Source of the DNA: Allobosea sp. WAO
GTDB taxonomy: Bacteria > Pseudomonadota > Alphaproteobacteria > Rhizobiales > Beijerinckiaceae
Direction of reading: 5' to 3'
Length of the DNA stretch: 64,000 nt
Assembly: GCF_001509835.1 (NCBI RefSeq)
Contig: NZ_JXTJ01000015.1
Location: forward strand, 62,001-126,000
Made by a program: the position numbers and the translations under genes. The notes under the pieces were generated by a model. It did not search any database and was not told the DNA's origin. It was given only the letters and a program-made list of their open reading frames with translations. Positions 61,577 through 64,000 of the stretch are shown here, piece by piece; position 1 is the first letter of the stretch, and every line of letters starts with the position of its first letter.

Positions 61577-62815
61577 ATGTCCCATTCCGAAAGGCGCACC
61601 GGCCGCCCGGCGCTCGCCAGCTGGCTTTCGACCGGCAACAGCATCACCCAGCAGTTCATGGCGATCGGCGGTCAGGCTGATTTCATCAGCCTCGCCGGCG
61701 GGCTGCCGGCGGCCGAGCTCTATCCTGTCGAGGTGATGGCTACCGCGCAGGAGCGGGCGCTGACGCGCTGGGGTTCGGCGATCCTCGAATACGGGCCGAT
61801 CGAGGGCTTGCCGGCGCTGCGGGCCGCGGTGGCCGAGCGCGTCTCGAAAGCGAGCGGGCGCCGCTTCGGCCCGGAGAACGTGCTTCTCACCACCGGCGCG
61901 ATGCAGGGGCTCGATCTCGTCGGCAAGCTCCTGGTCGATCCCGGCGAGCTGATCGTCTCGCAGTTCCCCACCTATCTCGGCGCGCTCGACGCCTGGCGGC
62001 CGCGCGCGCCGCGCTATGAGAAGCTCGACTGGAGCCTGCAGGCGGCCGGCCATGACGCGGCGCTGCGGCAGGCCAAGTTCGTCTATGCCGTGCCGAACTA
62101 CTCCAACCCGACCGGCGTGCTCGTCTCGCAGGAAGAGCGGGCCGGGCTGCTCGACAAGGTGCTGGAAGCCGGGACCTGGCTGCTCGAGGACGATCCCTAT
62201 CTGCCGCTGCAGTTCGACGGGCCGGCCGGGCCCGGCATCCTCGCCCATCATGCGCAACGCCAGCCGAACGGCGCCTATGACGGGCCGGTGATTTATCTTG
62301 GCACGCTCTCGAAAAGCCTGGCGCCGGGCCTGCGCGTCGGCTGGATCGTCGCCGAGGCATCGCTGATCTCAGCCCTGGCGCTGGTCAAGCAGTCGACCGA
62401 CATCGCCTCCAGCCTGCTGACGCAGGCGCTGGCCTTGGAGATGATCGAGAGCGATTTCGAGGCGCAGCATGTACCGAAGATCGTCGCCGCTTATCGCGAG
62501 CGGCGCGATGCGCTCTGCGCGGCGGCGAGCGAGCATCTCTCCGACTGGTTCGAATGGGAGGTGCCGCCCGGCGGCATGTTCGTCTGGATGCGGGCGAAGA
62601 CGCCGGAGATCGACACCGATGCGCTCTACGCCCATGCGCTCCTGGAAAAGATCGCCTTCGTGCCGTCGAGCGTCTTCGATCCCGATGGGGCGCTGAAGAG
62701 CGCGATGCGGGTGAATTTCACCCGCTCGGCGCCGGAGGTGCTGACCGAGGGCGTGCGCCGGCTGGCGCGCGCCGTCCAGCGCCAGCTCGCCGCGCGCCCG
62801 GACCGGGCGGCCTGA
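61577..62815 (+). CDS. PLP-dependent aminotransferase (class I/II, 2-aminoadipate type)
   Basis: A 412-residue fold-type I aminotransferase of the group similar to 2-aminoadipate/LysN transaminases. The typical fold start SLAGGLPAAELYP, the Asn-bearing PNYSNPTG motif, the PLP lysine in YLGTLSKSLAPGLRVGW and the final RVNFTRSAPE are all present. MocR-type regulators share this fold but carry an N-terminal HTH, which is absent here. ATG at 61577. It faces the tartrate dehydratase and shares its promoter region; a functional link is unproven. Confidence 0.85.
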   Translation: MSHSERRTGRPALASWLSTGNSITQQFMAIGGQADFISLAGGLPAAELYPVEVMATAQERALTRWGSAILEYGPIEGLPALRAAVAERVSKASGRRFGPENVLLTTGAMQGLDLVGKLLVDPGELIVSQFPTYLGALDAWRPRAPRYEKLDWSLQAAGHDAALRQAKFVYAVPNYSNPTGVLVSQEERAGLLDKVLEAGTWLLEDDPYLPLQFDGPAGPGILAHHAQRQPNGAYDGPVIYLGTLSKSLAPGLRVGWIVAEASLISALALVKQSTDIASSLLTQALALEMIESDFEAQHVPKIVAAYRERRDALCAAASEHLSDWFEWEVPPGGMFVWMRAKTPEIDTDALYAHALLEKIAFVPSSVFDPDGALKSAMRVNFTRSAPEVLTEGVRRLARAVQRQLAARPDRAA

Positions 62816-62831
62816 CCGACCTCGCCTTGGC

Positions 62832-64000
62832 TCAGGCCGGCTTCGCGACCAGCGCGCCGGCCTTGCCGCTGCGCATGGTGATGCAGAAGGCGGCGGCGAA
62901 GAGGCAGAGTGCGCCGGCGATGAAGAAGGCCGGCAGGTAGCTGTCATAGACGGTGCGGCTGAAGCCGGCGCCATAAGCGGCGAAGGCGGCGCCGAGCTGG
63001 TGGCCGGCGAAGATCCAGCCGAAGACGAGGTTCGCCTTCTCGCCGAAGCGGTCGGCGGCAAGCTTCACCGTCGGCGGCACCGTCGCGACCCAGTCGAGCC
63101 CGTAGAAGATCGCGAACAGCGACAGGCCGTAGAACGAGAAGCCGGTGAAGGGCAGATAGAGCAGCGAGAGCCCGCGCAGCCCGTAATACCAGAACAGCAG
63201 CCAGCGGCTGTCATAGCGGTCCGAGAGCCAGCCCGAGCCGACCGTGCCGAGGAAGTCGAAGATGCCGATCACGGCGAGCACGCCCGCCGCCGTCACCGCG
63301 GCCATGCCGTAATCGCCGCAGAGCGCGATGAAATGGGTCTGCACCAGCCCGTTGGTGCTGGCGCCGCAGACAAAGAAGGTGCCGAACAGTACCCAGAAGG
63401 TGCGCGTCCGTGCGGCCTCGCGCAGTGCGACGAGCGGCGAGACGAGCATCGCTGCAAGGCTGGCCGGCGTGGCAGGCGCGGGCACCAGCGCCGTCTCGCC
63501 ATAGGGCGCGAGCCCGACATCGACCGGCCGGTCGCGCATCAGGGCGAGAACGGCGAGCGCCGCGACGACGATCAGAGCGAGCACCAGCAGCATGGCGGAG
63601 CGCCAGCCGACCTGGTCGGTCAGCCAGGCGAGCAGAGGCAGGAAGACGAGCTGGCCGGTCGCTGTGCTCGCCGTCAGCAAACCGACGACGAGGCCGCGCC
63701 GGTGCGAGAACCAGCGCGTCGCGACCGTGGCGCCGAGCACCATTGCGGTCATACCGGTGCCCAGGCCGAGCACGACGCCCCAGAGCAGCATCAGCTGCCA
63801 AAGCTCGGTCATGGCAAAGGAGCCGAGGATGCTCACGGCGATCAAGGTGAGCGCAACGGCGACGACCGGGCGCAGGCCGAAGCGGTTCATGAAGGCGGCG
63901 GCGAACGGGCCCATCAGGCCGAACAGCGCGAGGCGGATCGCCAGCGCTGAGGAGATTTCGGAGGTCGCCCAGCCGAACTCCTTCTGCAGCGGCCCGATCA
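62832..64000 (-). CDS. MFS transporter, N-terminal part outside window
   Basis: The frame stays open to the right edge, and the first methionine inside it lies mid-protein. About 389 codons are visible. Hydrophobic helices and the loop RPVVAVALTLIAVSILGSFAM followed by TELWQLMLLWGVVLGLGTGM are typical of MFS 12-helix transporters, and the KPA end is the likely C-terminus. It is convergent with the aminotransferase gene, ends 16 bases apart. Substrate is unknown; tartrate or its product is a possibility from position only. Confidence 0.85.
   Translation of the reverse strand, partial: IGPLQKEFGWATSEISSALAIRLALFGLMGPFAAAFMNRFGLRPVVAVALTLIAVSILGSFAMTELWQLMLLWGVVLGLGTGMTAMVLGATVATRWFSHRRGLVVGLLTASTATGQLVFLPLLAWLTDQVGWRSAMLLVLALIVVAALAVLALMRDRPVDVGLAPYGETALVPAPATPASLAAMLVSPLVALREAARTRTFWVLFGTFFVCGASTNGLVQTHFIALCGDYGMAAVTAAGVLAVIGIFDFLGTVGSGWLSDRYDSRWLLFWYYGLRGLSLLYLPFTGFSFYGLSLFAIFYGLDWVATVPPTVKLAADRFGEKANLVFGWIFAGHQLGAAFAAYGAGFSRTVYDSYLPAFFIAGALCLFAAAFCITMRSGKAGALVAKPA

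Overview
The window looks like chromosomal DNA of a GC-rich alphaproteobacterium of the Hyphomicrobiales (Rhizobiales), something like Bosea or a Bradyrhizobium relative. The genus is a guess. The reasons are the very high GC with C/G-ending codons, a PutA without an N-terminal DNA-binding domain facing an Lrp-type regulator, a probable alphaproteobacterial serC leader RNA, an ethylmalonyl-CoA mutase (MeaA/Ecm type), a tartrate dehydratase that resembles the Bradyrhizobium enzyme, and many short palindromic intergenic repeats. No rRNA, tRNA, CRISPR, transposase or prophage was found. About 44 protein-coding genes fill most of the sequence, and two of them run off the window ends.

Layout. 1-3 kb: GABA catabolism (gabD partial, gabT) facing a MerR-XRE-cupin regulator. 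3-6 kb: small hypotheticals, then a nitrilase-family hydrolase facing a LysR regulator. 6-13 kb: chemoreceptor, prfC, a single-pass membrane protein, purA with a palindromic leader, a possible structured RNA, and a dual-specificity-type phosphatase. 13-19 kb: M20 amidohydrolase, a DUF4139/MuiA-like protein, an ABC-F ATPase, and a TetR/quinone-reductase-like pair. 19.7-22.8 kb: heme oxygenase overlapping a bacteriophytochrome HWE kinase with a fused receiver. 22.8-28.2 kb: a glutamine amidotransferase-like protein, a DMT exporter, a class A beta-lactamase, and a membrane/HEAT-like protein plus a peptidoglycan amidase. 28.2-31.3 kb: serA and serC behind a probable serC-motif leader.

31.35-32.4 kb is the one clear foreign patch: an AT-rich stretch with a solo Mrr-like restriction nuclease, followed by about 0.6 kb of repeats. 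33-38 kb: three small hypotheticals, then putA and a putR-like Lrp gene. 38-43.9 kb: an NMT1-type ABC importer, an acyl-CoA synthetase and a CelD-like acetyltransferase. 44-51 kb: a His-rich CobW metallochaperone behind a DMT gene that appears to carry a Zur-like box in its 3' coding end, then a D,D-carboxypeptidase, another DMT, a thiolase and an MFS. 51-58 kb: bolA facing a J-domain gene, an SLC13-type permease, glycerate kinase overlapping a subtilase gene, then an ECF sigma/anti-sigma pair. 58-64 kb: meaA/ecm, tartrate dehydratase facing a PLP aminotransferase, and a truncated MFS.

No large unknown system is evident. The strongest leads are the AT-rich Mrr-like nuclease, the Zur-like box made of rare codons upstream of cobW, the minus-strand terminator and structured segment upstream of the phosphatase gene (possible sRNA), the serC leader, the long-spaced inverted repeat between putA and its regulator, and two families of hairpin repeats.
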